NCBI GenBank assembly: GCA_965363675.1
Contig: CBDTTW010000054.1
Location: 1-17,148 of the forward strand
From: CBDTTW01 sp965363675
GTDB lineage: Bacteria; Bacteroidota; Rhodothermia; Rhodothermales; DASSAV01
Reading direction: 5' to 3'
DNA length: 17,148 bases
The notes under the pieces were generated by a model, which ran no database searches, was not told the DNA's origin, and saw only the letters and a program-made list of their open reading frames with translations. Positions 1 to 6,642 of the stretch are shown here, in pieces. The position numbers and the translations under genes were made by a program. The stretch's first letter is position 1, and every line of letters begins with the position of its first letter.

Positions 1-5
1 GGGCC

Positions 6-20
6 TATATTTTGTACTTT
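6..20 (+). promoter_or_regulatory. Possible Bacteroidota-type -7 element upstream of psd
   Basis: An AT-rich island, TATATTTTG at 6-14 followed by TACTTT, sits in otherwise very GC-rich DNA. It resembles the Bacteroidota housekeeping sigma-factor -7 element TAnnTTTG with one extra base, and closely matches TACATTTTG at 4937-4945. If used, it gives a 5' leader of about 115 nt before psd. The -33 region lies outside the window, so this is pattern matching only. Confidence 0.35.
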
Positions 21-136
21 CCAGGCGGCGCGGGCCCTGGCCTGCCGCGCCGCGCGCCGTCAGGGCGCATCCTGCGGGCTTCTCAAAGAGCGGTAAAACC
101 ACCAACTCCGACCGGAGTTTCTACCAGGCGTCGCGC

Positions 137-808
137 GTGTTTGCTCGGGAAGGATACCTCATCATCTTGGTCAGCCTGCTGCTCGCCGTCGTGCTCACGG
201 GCGTAGGGCTGTTCGTTTCCGGTCCGGTGCAGGCCGGGTTGCTGCTCGTCGGGTGGCTCTCGTTCGCCTTTACGCTGTACTTCTTCCGCGACCCCGCGCG
301 CCTCGTCCCGGAGGCCGCCGCCCTCGGCGACCTGGTGCTGGCCCCCGCCGACGGCAAGGTGGTCGTGGTGCAGGACATCGACGAGCCGCTCTACATCCAG
401 GGGCCGGCCCGGCAAATATCGATTTTCCTCTCGCCGCTCAACGTGCACGTCAACCGCGTGCCCGCCGACGGCGTCGTGGAGTACGAGCGCTATGTGCCGG
501 GCGCGTATCTGGTGGCGTGGCACCCCAAGGCCAGCGAGAAGAACGAGCGCTCCGAGATCGGGGTGCGGCATCCGTGGGGCGGGCGCATCCTGTTCAAGCA
601 AATCGCCGGGGCGGTGGCGCGCCGCATCGCCTACGACCTCAAGGTGGGGCAAGAAGTCAAGGCGGGGCAGCGCTTCGGCATCGTCAAGTTCGGCTCGCGG
701 ATGGACGTGCTGCTTATGCCTGAGGCGACCGTAGAGGTGACGGTAGGCCAGAAAGTGACGGCCGGGATCACCGTAATCGCCCGGATGCCGGCGCCGGCAT
801 CCGCCTGA
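137..808 (+). CDS. psd: Phosphatidylserine decarboxylase, short form
   Basis: This enzyme decarboxylates phosphatidylserine to phosphatidylethanolamine at the inner membrane, using a pyruvoyl group made by self-cleavage. The 223-residue length fits the short bacterial Psd class. Two N-terminal hydrophobic segments (about residues 7-28 and 31-47) anchor it. The core shows APADGKV (70-76), FLSPLNVHVNR (97-107, His104) and the self-cleavage site FGSR, in which Ser187 would become the pyruvoyl group and split the chain into a large beta and a small alpha subunit. The start is GTG at 137: the frame is open to the left edge of the window but offers no ATG, GTG or TTG further upstream, and no clear Shine-Dalgarno is seen. 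The pssA gene follows after 13 nt, so the two consecutive steps of phosphatidylethanolamine synthesis are co-transcribed. Identification is firm; the exact start is less so. Confidence 0.93.
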   Translation: MFAREGYLIILVSLLLAVVLTGVGLFVSGPVQAGLLLVGWLSFAFTLYFFRDPARLVPEAAALGDLVLAPADGKVVVVQDIDEPLYIQGPARQISIFLSPLNVHVNRVPADGVVEYERYVPGAYLVAWHPKASEKNERSEIGVRHPWGGRILFKQIAGAVARRIAYDLKVGQEVKAGQRFGIVKFGSRMDVLLMPEATVEVTVGQKVTAGITVIARMPAPASA

Positions 809-821
809 CGAGGAAGCGCCC

Positions 822-1688
822 ATGGACTCACCGCGGCCGTCATCGCGCTACCCCGGAGGCCGGCCCGGCCGCAAGCAGCGCCGCATCCGCGAGCGCGTGG
901 GCGCCTACCGCGCCAGCCGCCGCGAGCTGCGCCGGCCGCTGCCGCGCGAGGCGGTGCCGTCGTTCTTCACCCTGATGAACCTGTTCGCCGGGTTCGTCGC
1001 CATTACCCAGGCGTTCAACGGGCACTTTCAGCAAGCGTGCTGGCTGATCGTGCTGGCCGCCTTCTTCGACGTACTCGACGGCATGATGGCCCGCCTGACG
1101 CGCTCGTCGAGCTTGTTCGGCGTCGAACTCGATTCGCTCTGCGACATCGTCTCTTTCGGCGTGGCGCCCTCGCTGCTCGTCTACACCTACGGCCTGCGCG
1201 ACCTCGGCGTGCTCGGGCTGACGGTGGCCTCGCTGCCGGCCATCTGCGGCGCCGTGCGCCTGGCTCGCTTCAACGTCAGCTTCGACGGCGAAAAACGCGA
1301 CTACTTCGTCGGGCTGCCCATCCCCGGGCAGGCGCTCATCATGGTGGCGCTCATCATGAACTTCGACTCGCTCTGGTTCGAGCGCTTCAGCGTCAACGAC
1401 CAGACGCTGCTCATCCCTATCGTGTTCGTGCTCTCGTTCTTCATGGTCTCGACGATCCCGTTCGACGCCTTTCCCAAGCCGACCCCCGAGTACTTCCGCA
1501 AGCACCCGAAAAAAACGCTCCTGTACGTCGTCGGGCTGCTGCTGCTGATTACCTTGCAACAGATCGGCCTGCTCATCGCGCTTGCGTGCTACCTCCTGTT
1601 CGGCGTCGGCACGGCTATCTACAACCTGATTCAGGTGGTGCTCAACTTCCCGGTGGACGGCGAGGAGGCCGCGCCTCGGGAGGATTAG
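822..1688 (+). CDS. pssA: CDP-diacylglycerol-serine O-phosphatidyltransferase
   Basis: This membrane enzyme transfers the phosphatidyl group from CDP-diacylglycerol to serine, making the substrate of the Psd encoded just upstream. The CDP-alcohol phosphatidyltransferase signature D-x2-DG-x2-AR-x8-G-x3-D-x3-D is complete: Asp83, Asp86-Gly87, Ala90-Arg91, Gly100, Asp104 and Asp108. Several hydrophobic segments follow, ending in a strongly hydrophobic hairpin at about residues 233-275. The family core starts near residue 45 (SFFTLMNLFAG), so the first 44 residues are an extra, very Arg-rich, probably cytoplasmic tail. The start at 822 is supported by GAGGAAG just upstream (810-816). PssA rather than PgsA is inferred from the psd neighbour and from the LMNLFAGF and DSLCDIVSFGVAP sequences. 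Confidence 0.93.
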   Translation: MDSPRPSSRYPGGRPGRKQRRIRERVGAYRASRRELRRPLPREAVPSFFTLMNLFAGFVAITQAFNGHFQQACWLIVLAAFFDVLDGMMARLTRSSSLFGVELDSLCDIVSFGVAPSLLVYTYGLRDLGVLGLTVASLPAICGAVRLARFNVSFDGEKRDYFVGLPIPGQALIMVALIMNFDSLWFERFSVNDQTLLIPIVFVLSFFMVSTIPFDAFPKPTPEYFRKHPKKTLLYVVGLLLLITLQQIGLLIALACYLLFGVGTAIYNLIQVVLNFPVDGEEAAPRED

Positions 1689-1724
1689 CAGGCAAACGCG
1701 GCCTTAAACTCTTCTATTCGTTTT

Positions 1725-1985
1725 ATGTACACCGCATTCGTCACCGTCACGCTCCGGCCCAGCATCCTCGACCCGCAGGGCAAGGCTATCCAGCACGCCC
1801 TCGCCAGCCTCGGCCTCGACGCGGTGGAGCGCGTGCGCGTCGGGCGCAAGATCGAACTGGGCATCGAGGCCGACAGCGCCGCCGAGGCCGAGGAGATCGC
1901 CGCGGAGGCCGCCCGCAAGCTGCTCGCCAACGCGGTCATGGAGGACTTCGTCGTCGAGGTCGCCCCCGTGGCCGAGGCTTCCTGA
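1725..1985 (+). CDS. purS: Phosphoribosylformylglycinamidine synthase subunit PurS
   Basis: PurS is the small structural subunit of the three-part FGAM synthase (PurS-PurQ-PurL) of purine biosynthesis. It helps channel ammonia from the PurQ glutaminase to PurL. The 86-residue product has the usual length and pattern: an N-terminal strand FVTVTLRPSILDPQGKAI (5-22), helix ALASLG (25-30), strand VERVRVGRKIEL (34-45), helix EAEEIAAEAARKLLAN and a final strand VMEDFVVEVAP. No purQ or purL lies nearby, so the complex is encoded by dispersed genes. It starts 36 nt after pssA at the only sensible ATG, with no recognisable Shine-Dalgarno, and is likely part of the psd-to-clpS transcript. Confidence 0.9.
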   Translation: MYTAFVTVTLRPSILDPQGKAIQHALASLGLDAVERVRVGRKIELGIEADSAAEAEEIAAEAARKLLANAVMEDFVVEVAPVAEAS

Positions 1986-2029
1986 AAAGCGGCGCTTCTG
2001 AGGCCGCAACAGACATCGCACGGGTTCGC

Positions 2030-2353
2030 ATGGGCACGCACCTGCATTGGGCAGCGCCGCGCGGCGCAGGGCTTCCGCAGCCCGGCGTCGAGGTGGAGGT
2101 CGAAGAGGCCGTCGAGGAGCGGCTGGATACCCCCTGGCGGGTGATCCTCTACAACGACGAGATCCACACGTTCGAGGAAGTCATCTTCCAGATCATCAAA
2201 GCCACCGGCTGCACCGGCGCCCAAGCCGAAGCCTACGCCTGGCAGGTGCACACCGAAGGCAAGGCCGCCGTGTACGAGGGCGCCTTCGAGGAGTGTTTCC
2301 GCGTGCAGGGCGTGCTGCGCGAAATCGGCCTCGTCACGGAAATAGAGGGCTGA
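2030..2353 (+). CDS. clpS: ATP-dependent Clp protease adaptor ClpS-like protein
   Basis: ClpS binds the N-domain of the Clp ATPase and delivers proteins with destabilising N-terminal residues to ClpAP or ClpCP. The 107-residue product has a variable acidic N-terminal tail (residues 1-33) and then the ClpS core. The core contains RVILYNDEIHTFEEVI (37-52), the counterpart of the LxNDDxTxxxxV substrate-pocket strand, and the helix AYAWQVHTEGKAAVYEG (69-83), matching the family's xxVHxxGxAxV segment. The divergent second half (a CFRVQGVLREIGL helix) is typical of remote ClpS homologues. The frame is open far upstream across pssA and purS, but that stretch is a shadow. The ATG at 2030 lies 44 nt after purS. 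No clpA or clpC is in the window. Confidence 0.8.
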   Translation: MGTHLHWAAPRGAGLPQPGVEVEVEEAVEERLDTPWRVILYNDEIHTFEEVIFQIIKATGCTGAQAEAYAWQVHTEGKAAVYEGAFEECFRVQGVLREIGLVTEIEG

Positions 2354-2361
2354 CCCTCCCA

Positions 2362-2406
2362 ACGCAAAAGGCGCGGCTCCTCTTCCGAGGGCCGCGCCTT
2401 TTGCGT
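2362..2406. terminator. Bidirectional intrinsic terminator between clpS and the DUF2911 gene
   Basis: A perfect 16-bp inverted repeat (2362-2377 with 2391-2406, 13-nt loop) has GC-rich cores (GGCGCGGC and its complement) flanked by AAAA and TTTT. It can therefore end transcription from either side. It lies 8 nt after the clpS stop and 18 nt from the stop of the convergent DUF2911 gene. Confidence 0.88.
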
Positions 2407-2424
2407 CTGCGAGAAGGCCGCGCT

Positions 2425-3015
2425 TCAACCGGCGCGCCCGGCCGCCTTGATCGGCACGACGACCTTGGTCTGCTCCCACATGAGGTTCATGTTGGACGAC
2501 GCCTTGTCCGTCTCGGAGGGCTTGTCGAACGAGATCGTGAACGCCTCGTAGACCTCGGGGCTGGGGGCGGCCGGCACGTCGATCCGGACCACGTCCTGCG
2601 CTTCGTCGTACTGCGTGCCCCACTGCCCGACCGACTTGTTGATGATGAGCGTCCACTTGTCGCGCTCGGGGATGGCGTAGAGCGAGTACACGCCCGCCGG
2701 AAGCGTCTTGCCGGCCACCTCCAGCGCGCCCGTCGAGACGAGCATGGTGGCCTCGTTGGCGCCGAGGCGCCAGAGCTGGCCGAAGGGCACCACCTCGCCG
2801 AAGATGACGCGCGGCTTGGGCGTCTCGGAACGGGGGTCCTGGCGGTGCGGCTGGCCGTAGATGACGCGCACGTAGGCGCCGCCATCGAGCATGACCTGCG
2901 AAGCGGCCATCGGGCTGACGCGCGGCTTCGGCGGGGGCACCACGTCCTGCGCCGAAGCGGAAGTGAACCCTAAAAGCAGCGCGAGCGCCAGAGCGTAGTA
3001 ACGGGCAGGATGCAT
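2425..3015 (-). CDS. Exported DUF2911 domain protein
   Basis: This is a 196-residue secreted or periplasmic protein of the DUF2911 family, common in Bacteroidota and related phyla and of unknown function. An N-terminal signal peptide has basic residues, a hydrophobic stretch (ALALALLLGF) and a likely cleavage site after ASA (about residue 22). The domain then shows VRVIYGQPHRQD (49-60), IFGEVVPFGQLWRLGANEAT (71-90), LPAGVYSLYAIP (105-116), WTLIINK (121-127), QWGTQYD (131-137) and the closing strand MWEQTKVVVPI (179-189). The ATG at 3015 is chosen because it begins a proper signal peptide; an in-frame upstream ATG at 3072 would add 19 residues that spoil it. It is divergent from the sugar cluster to its right and convergent with clpS. 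No catalytic role can be assigned. Confidence 0.87.
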   Translation of the reverse strand: MHPARYYALALALLLGFTSASAQDVVPPPKPRVSPMAASQVMLDGGAYVRVIYGQPHRQDPRSETPKPRVIFGEVVPFGQLWRLGANEATMLVSTGALEVAGKTLPAGVYSLYAIPERDKWTLIINKSVGQWGTQYDEAQDVVRIDVPAAPSPEVYEAFTISFDKPSETDKASSNMNLMWEQTKVVVPIKAAGRAG

Positions 3016-3175
3016 AACGCGTGTACGAAGTTGAATGAGAGAATACAGCGGGAATTCCACCGGGGAAAACACCCCTTCTATGCCTGATACGGGTTACAAG
3101 TTCTTATTATTGTCTGCGCGCGCCAAGAATGGCCCCGCCGGCCTGAAAGGGCCGCATGGACCTACCCTTGCCGGT
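3016..3175. promoter_or_regulatory. Divergent intergenic region, probable promoters for both sides
   Basis: These 160 bp separate the DUF2911 gene (minus) from the sugar cluster (plus). The AT-rich stretch TTCTTATTATTG (3101-3112) is the only marked fall in GC. TATTATTG at 3105-3112 is one mismatch from TAnnTTTG and would start transcription about 60 nt before the aldolase-like gene. No convincing operator palindrome was seen. Confidence 0.35.
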
Positions 3176-3892
3176 ATGAAACCCGTCGTACAACTCTCCC
3201 TTGATCTGACCACAATTTCGGAAGCGGTTCGCATGGCCGACCTGGCCCTGGAGGCGGGTGTGGACTGGCTGGAGGTCGGCACGCCGCTCATCATCGCCGA
3301 GGGCATGCATGGGGTGCGGGAGCTGCGGCGGCGCTACCCGCACACGCCTATCGTCGCGGACCTCAAGACGATGGACGGCGGGCGCCTCGAAGCCGAGCTG
3401 ATGGCCGAGGCCGGGGCCACGCACGTCGTGGTGATGGGGCAGGCGCACCCGGAGACGGTCGAATTCGTCGTAGAGGCGGGGCGGGCGCTGGGCCTCCAGG
3501 TGATGGGCGACAACATGAATATGCCGGACCCGGTGGCCGGGGCGCAGCGCCTGGCGGCCTGGGGCTGCGACTACGTGATCCACCATATCGGCTATGACTA
3601 CCGCACGCGCCGCACGGCGGCCGGCCTCGCGGCCGAGACGCCCCTGGACCGGCTGCGCGAAGTCGCCCGGGCCACGCCCGCGCCGGTGCAGGCCGTCGGG
3701 GGGCTGAGCCTCGAGCAGGCCATGCGCACGCCCGAGTACGGCGCGCCGCTCGTGGTCGTCGGGGCGCCGCTCGCCATTGACGCGCACGCCTTCCGCGCCG
3801 CCGCCGGCGATGTGGGCGCCGTGCTGCGACGGATCTGCGAGGCCGTACACGCGTACCCTGACGTTCCCGTTGGAGGCTCGCACCATGCCTGA
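3176..3892 (+). CDS. 3-hexulose-6-phosphate synthase-like (HUMPS / OMP decarboxylase superfamily) protein
   Basis: This 238-residue TIM barrel belongs to the superfamily that includes hexulose-6-phosphate synthase (HPS; ribulose-5-phosphate plus formaldehyde) and 3-keto-L-gulonate-6-phosphate decarboxylase (KGPDC, UlaD). Active-site signatures are clear: Asp10 on strand 1, Glu33 in WLEVGTP, the metal and proton-transfer set Asp62-x-Lys64-x2-Asp67 in ADLKTMDGG, and phosphate-binding loops AVGGLS (173-178) and VVVGAPLA (193-200). The loop around 136-141 reads HHIGYD. That resembles HPS (HxGxD) rather than the HxSRD of UlaD, so the KGPDC-specific Arg is missing. No partner hexulose-6-phosphate isomerase (SIS domain) is present. 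The start is the ATG beginning MKPVVQL; an upstream in-frame ATG at 3035 would add 47 low-similarity residues. It overlaps the next gene by 8 nt. Family is sure, reaction is not. Confidence 0.85.
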   Translation: MKPVVQLSLDLTTISEAVRMADLALEAGVDWLEVGTPLIIAEGMHGVRELRRRYPHTPIVADLKTMDGGRLEAELMAEAGATHVVVMGQAHPETVEFVVEAGRALGLQVMGDNMNMPDPVAGAQRLAAWGCDYVIHHIGYDYRTRRTAAGLAAETPLDRLREVARATPAPVQAVGGLSLEQAMRTPEYGAPLVVVGAPLAIDAHAFRAAAGDVGAVLRRICEAVHAYPDVPVGGSHHA

Positions 3893-4925
3893 AACCATGA
3901 CGGCCCTGGTCAACTACGGTCCCGAGCCGGGCTCGGTGGAACTGCGCGAGGTCGAGGCGCCCACGCCCGGCGAGGATGACGTGCTGCTCGCGGTGCAGGC
4001 TGTGGGCGTTTGCGGCAGCGATTTGCACCAGTGGAAAGGCACGCATAGCTGGCGCGTAAACTACCCGTGCGTGCTCGGGCACGAATTCTGCGGCGTCGTG
4101 GCGGCCGTGGGGCGCCGCGTGACGGCCTTCCGCGAGGGCGACCGCGTCGTGAGCGAGACCGCCGCCGTCGTCGATCCGCACAGCCCGTTCACGCGGCAGG
4201 GGCTTTACAACCTCGACCCGGGCCGCCTTGGCTTCGGCTACGGCGTGCACGGCGCCATGACGCGCTACGTGCGCGTCCCCGAGCGCTGCCTGCACCACCT
4301 CCCCGAGGGGCTGGCCTTCGAGGCGGCGGCCCTCGCCGAGCCGTGCGCCGTGGCCTACAACGCCGTATGCGTCAACGGGCGCGTGCGCCCCGGCGACACC
4401 GCGCTGGTGCTGGGGCCGGGACCCATCGGGCTGCTCTGCGCGCGCATGGCGAAGCTCTCCGGGGCCGGGCGCGTCGTAGCGGCGGGGATGCCCTCCGATG
4501 CGCTCCGGCTCAAGGCTGCGCTTGCGCTCGGGGCCGACGACGCCTGCGACACCGACGCCGCCGACTTTGTGCGCGGCCTCGGCGACGGCTACGGCGCCGA
4601 CGTGGTGATCGACGCGGCGGGCGTCTCGGAGTCGCTCCGGACAGCGATGCAGGCCGTGCGGCCGGGCGGGCAGATCATCAAGGTCGGGTGGGGGCCGCGC
4701 CCGCTCGGGTTCAGCCTCGACCCCCTCGTGCAGAAGAACGTGACGCTCCAGGGCAGCTTCTCGCACAACTGGCCCGTCTGGGAGCGCGTGCTGGCCATGA
4801 TGGCCGGCGGGCAGCTCGACCTCGGCCCGGTCATCAGCGCCGTGGCCCCGCTCTCGGAGTGGCAAACCTGCTTCGAGCAGATGCACGCGGGGGCCTACGT
4901 CAAGGCGGTGCTGCGCCCGAATTAG
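3885..4925 (+). CDS. Zinc-type medium-chain dehydrogenase lacking the structural-zinc cysteines
   Basis: This 346-residue NAD(P)-dependent alcohol/polyol dehydrogenase belongs to the medium-chain (MDR) superfamily, sorbitol/threonine dehydrogenase-like group. Catalytic-zinc residues are present: Cys43 (GVCGSD), His66-Glu67 (LGHEF) and Glu152 (AEPCAVAYNAV). The nucleotide-binding loop is LGPGPIG (176-182). The lobe that normally carries four structural-zinc cysteines (C-x2-C-x2-C-x7-C) keeps its length and flanks (QGLYNL, GFGYGVHGAM) but has Asp97, Ser100, Thr103 and Asp111 at those positions. The start at 3885 follows TGGAGG (3871-3876) by 8 nt and overlaps the preceding gene's stop, indicating translational coupling. 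A second ATG at 3897 is a weaker alternative. The substrate is probably a sugar, sugar acid or polyol hydroxyl, judged from the cluster. Confidence 0.9.
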   Translation: MPETMTALVNYGPEPGSVELREVEAPTPGEDDVLLAVQAVGVCGSDLHQWKGTHSWRVNYPCVLGHEFCGVVAAVGRRVTAFREGDRVVSETAAVVDPHSPFTRQGLYNLDPGRLGFGYGVHGAMTRYVRVPERCLHHLPEGLAFEAAALAEPCAVAYNAVCVNGRVRPGDTALVLGPGPIGLLCARMAKLSGAGRVVAAGMPSDALRLKAALALGADDACDTDAADFVRGLGDGYGADVVIDAAGVSESLRTAMQAVRPGGQIIKVGWGPRPLGFSLDPLVQKNVTLQGSFSHNWPVWERVLAMMAGGQLDLGPVISAVAPLSEWQTCFEQMHAGAYVKAVLRPN

Positions 4926-4936
4926 CGGCGCGCGCC

Positions 4937-4986
4937 TACATTTTGCACAGACCCTAGCCGCTGAACCTCGAACGCGCTACATTGTG
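4937..4986 (+). promoter_or_regulatory. Two promoter-like motifs upstream of the DUF1080 lipoprotein gene
   Basis: The 122-bp gap after the dehydrogenase gene contains TACATTTTG (4937-4945) and TACATTGTG (4978-4986), both close to the TAnnTTTG -7 element. The first lies in a context (GCCTACATTTTGCAC) almost identical to that at the left edge of the window (GCCTATATTTTGTAC). They suggest a second transcription start inside the cluster, driving the lipoprotein, MBL, SDR and isomerase genes. Confidence 0.35.
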
Positions 4987-5047
4987 GGCTGCGCGCCCAC
5001 TGGGGGCGCTCGGAATCCTTACCGTTTTACCTGCTGTGTACGTCGTC

Positions 5048-5800
5048 ATGCAACGCTATCTCCGCTCTACGAGCCTTGCGCTCTGCGCCCTGCTTGTGGC
5101 GCTCACGCTGACCTCCTGCCGCACCTCCCGCGAGGTGGCCCCCAACACGCTCACGAGCAAGGAGCGCAAACAGGGGTGGGTGCTTTTGTTCAACGGCGAG
5201 AGCCCCGAGGGGTGGCGCGGCTTCAACAAGGAAGGCGTCCCGAGCAAGTGGGTCGTCCAGGACGGCGCCTTGCACTTCGACCCCAAGGCCGCCGGGCAGG
5301 GCGGCGACATCGTTTCGGCCAACACCTACGGCGACTTCGAACTCCAGCTCGACTGGAAGATCGGCGCCTGCGGCAACAGCGGCGTGTTCTTTCACGTCTC
5401 CGAAGGGCAGCAGTACGATACCGTCTGGCGCACCGGCCCGGAAGTGCAGGTGCTCGATAATTCCTGCCACCCGGACGCCAAGAACGGCCCGGACCGCTAC
5501 GCCGGCGCCAACTACGCCTTGCAGGCCCCGAACCCCGTCGATGCGGCCAGGCCCGCCGGCGAGTGGAACCACATGCGCGTGCTCGTGAAAGGCCCGCACG
5601 TAGAGCACTGGCTCAACGGCAAGAAGGTCGTCGCGTACGAGCTGTGGGGCGACGCGTGGAAGCAGGCCGTGCAGAAAAGCAAATTCAACGACATGAAGGA
5701 CTACGGCATGATGAAGACGGGCCACATTGCCCTTCAGGATCACGGCGATCCGGTGTGGTTCCGCAACATCAAGATCCGCCCGCTCGACCGGGCCGTTTAA
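5048..5800 (+). CDS. DUF1080 (3-keto-glycoside hydrolase family) lipoprotein
   Basis: DUF1080 proteins have a concanavalin-like beta-sandwich. Characterised members cleave 3-keto-disaccharides or 3-keto-glycosides after a Gfo/Idh/MocA dehydrogenase has oxidised the sugar at C3. The 250-residue product has a lipoprotein signal with lipobox LTSC (Cys24), so it should be membrane-anchored in the periplasm or on the surface. Family blocks are LLFNGESPEGWRGF (46-59), GDFELQLDWKI (95-105), GNSGVFFHV (109-117), EVQVLDN (132-138), PAGEWNHMRV (169-178), WLNGKKV (188-194) and GHIALQDHG (225-233). The ATG at 5048 is preferred because it gives a clean lipoprotein signal; an in-frame TTG at 4982 would add 22 residues. 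The next gene starts 36 nt later. Catalysis on 3-keto sugars is inferred from the family and from the Gfo gene at 8660. Confidence 0.88.
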   Translation: MQRYLRSTSLALCALLVALTLTSCRTSREVAPNTLTSKERKQGWVLLFNGESPEGWRGFNKEGVPSKWVVQDGALHFDPKAAGQGGDIVSANTYGDFELQLDWKIGACGNSGVFFHVSEGQQYDTVWRTGPEVQVLDNSCHPDAKNGPDRYAGANYALQAPNPVDAARPAGEWNHMRVLVKGPHVEHWLNGKKVVAYELWGDAWKQAVQKSKFNDMKDYGMMKTGHIALQDHGDPVWFRNIKIRPLDRAV

Positions 5801-5836
5801 TCCTCTCTGTGCGTTCCGGCATTCCACGGGTCATAT

Positions 5837-6640
5837 ATGCACGAGATGCTCCAAGGCGCCGCGTTGTTTTCGTCCGTTCGCCGGTGCGAAGACCTCGCGG
5901 CGTTCTGGTGGCTGGGGCAGCATAGCTTCGCGCTCAAGCTGGGCGATGCGCGCCTGCTCATCGACCCGTTCCTCAGCCCCGTGGAAGGCCGCCGCGTGCC
6001 GCCGCTGTTCGCTCCGGCCGACGCCGAGGGCCACGTCGATATCGTCGCGTGCACGCACGACCACATCGACCACATCGACCCCGTGGCGGTGCAAGGGCTG
6101 GCCGAGCATACGCAGGCGGTGTTCGTGGCGCCGCGCGCCCACGCCGTACGCATGAAGTCGCTCGGGGTGAGCAGCGCGCGCCTGGTGCTCCTCGACGACG
6201 ACGAGCGCGCCGAGGTGCACGGCGTGCGGTTCCACGGCGTCAAGGCGGCGCACGAGTTCTTCGACCGCACCCCCGAGGGCTACTACCCGTACCTGGGCTA
6301 CGTCATCAAGGCGGCCGGGCGCACCGTCTACCACGCCGGCGACACGCTCTGGTGGGAGGGCTTGCAGCAGCAGCTCGCCGCGTGGACGTTCGACCTGGCG
6401 CTCGTGCCGATCAACGGCCGCGACGGCAAGCGCCTGCGCAACAACACGGCGGGCAACATGACGTTCCAGGAAGCCGCCGACCTGCTCGGGGGGCTGGACG
6501 TGGCCCTTGCCGTCCCGACGCACTACGACATGTTTGCGCACAACAGCGAAGACCCCGAGCGCTTCCGCGAGTACGTGGAGGTGAAATACCCCGGCCGCCG
6601 CGTCTGGATCGGCCCGCCGACGACGCCGGTGGCGTTCTGA
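5837..6640 (+). CDS. UlaG-like metallo-beta-lactamase-fold hydrolase
   Basis: This 267-residue cytoplasmic metallohydrolase belongs to the group containing L-ascorbate-6-phosphate lactonase (UlaG). The metal-binding signature is complete: THDHIDH (73-79; His74, His76, Asp78, His79), His139 (AAHEFF), HAGDT (166-170, Asp169) and His229 in VPTHYDMF. A leading WWLGQHSFALKLGDARLLID segment (24-43) and the DPFLS strand are typical of this fold. It is shorter than enteric UlaG (about 350 residues), so the substrate need not be ascorbate-6-phosphate; a sugar lactone is a reasonable inference from the cluster. The ATG at 5837 has no visible Shine-Dalgarno. The SDR gene begins 2 nt after the stop, so the two are translated together. 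Confidence 0.87.
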   Translation: MHEMLQGAALFSSVRRCEDLAAFWWLGQHSFALKLGDARLLIDPFLSPVEGRRVPPLFAPADAEGHVDIVACTHDHIDHIDPVAVQGLAEHTQAVFVAPRAHAVRMKSLGVSSARLVLLDDDERAEVHGVRFHGVKAAHEFFDRTPEGYYPYLGYVIKAAGRTVYHAGDTLWWEGLQQQLAAWTFDLALVPINGRDGKRLRNNTAGNMTFQEAADLLGGLDVALAVPTHYDMFAHNSEDPERFREYVEVKYPGRRVWIGPPTTPVAF

Positions 6641-6642
6641 CC

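Noticed and set aside
1037..2029. Apparent long N-terminal extension of ClpS through purS and pssA in another frame
   Set aside because: The upstream translation is Arg-rich shadow sequence of two real genes; ClpS-like sequence begins only after 2030.
3363..4886. 507-codon minus-strand open frame opposite the HPS-like and MDR genes
   Set aside because: It is a shadow of two well-supported plus-strand genes, with a low-complexity His/Arg/Pro-rich translation.
6049..6642. Possible N-terminal extension of the SDR across the MBL gene
   Set aside because: It is an out-of-frame shadow of the MBL gene; the Rossmann fold begins directly at the ATG at 6643.
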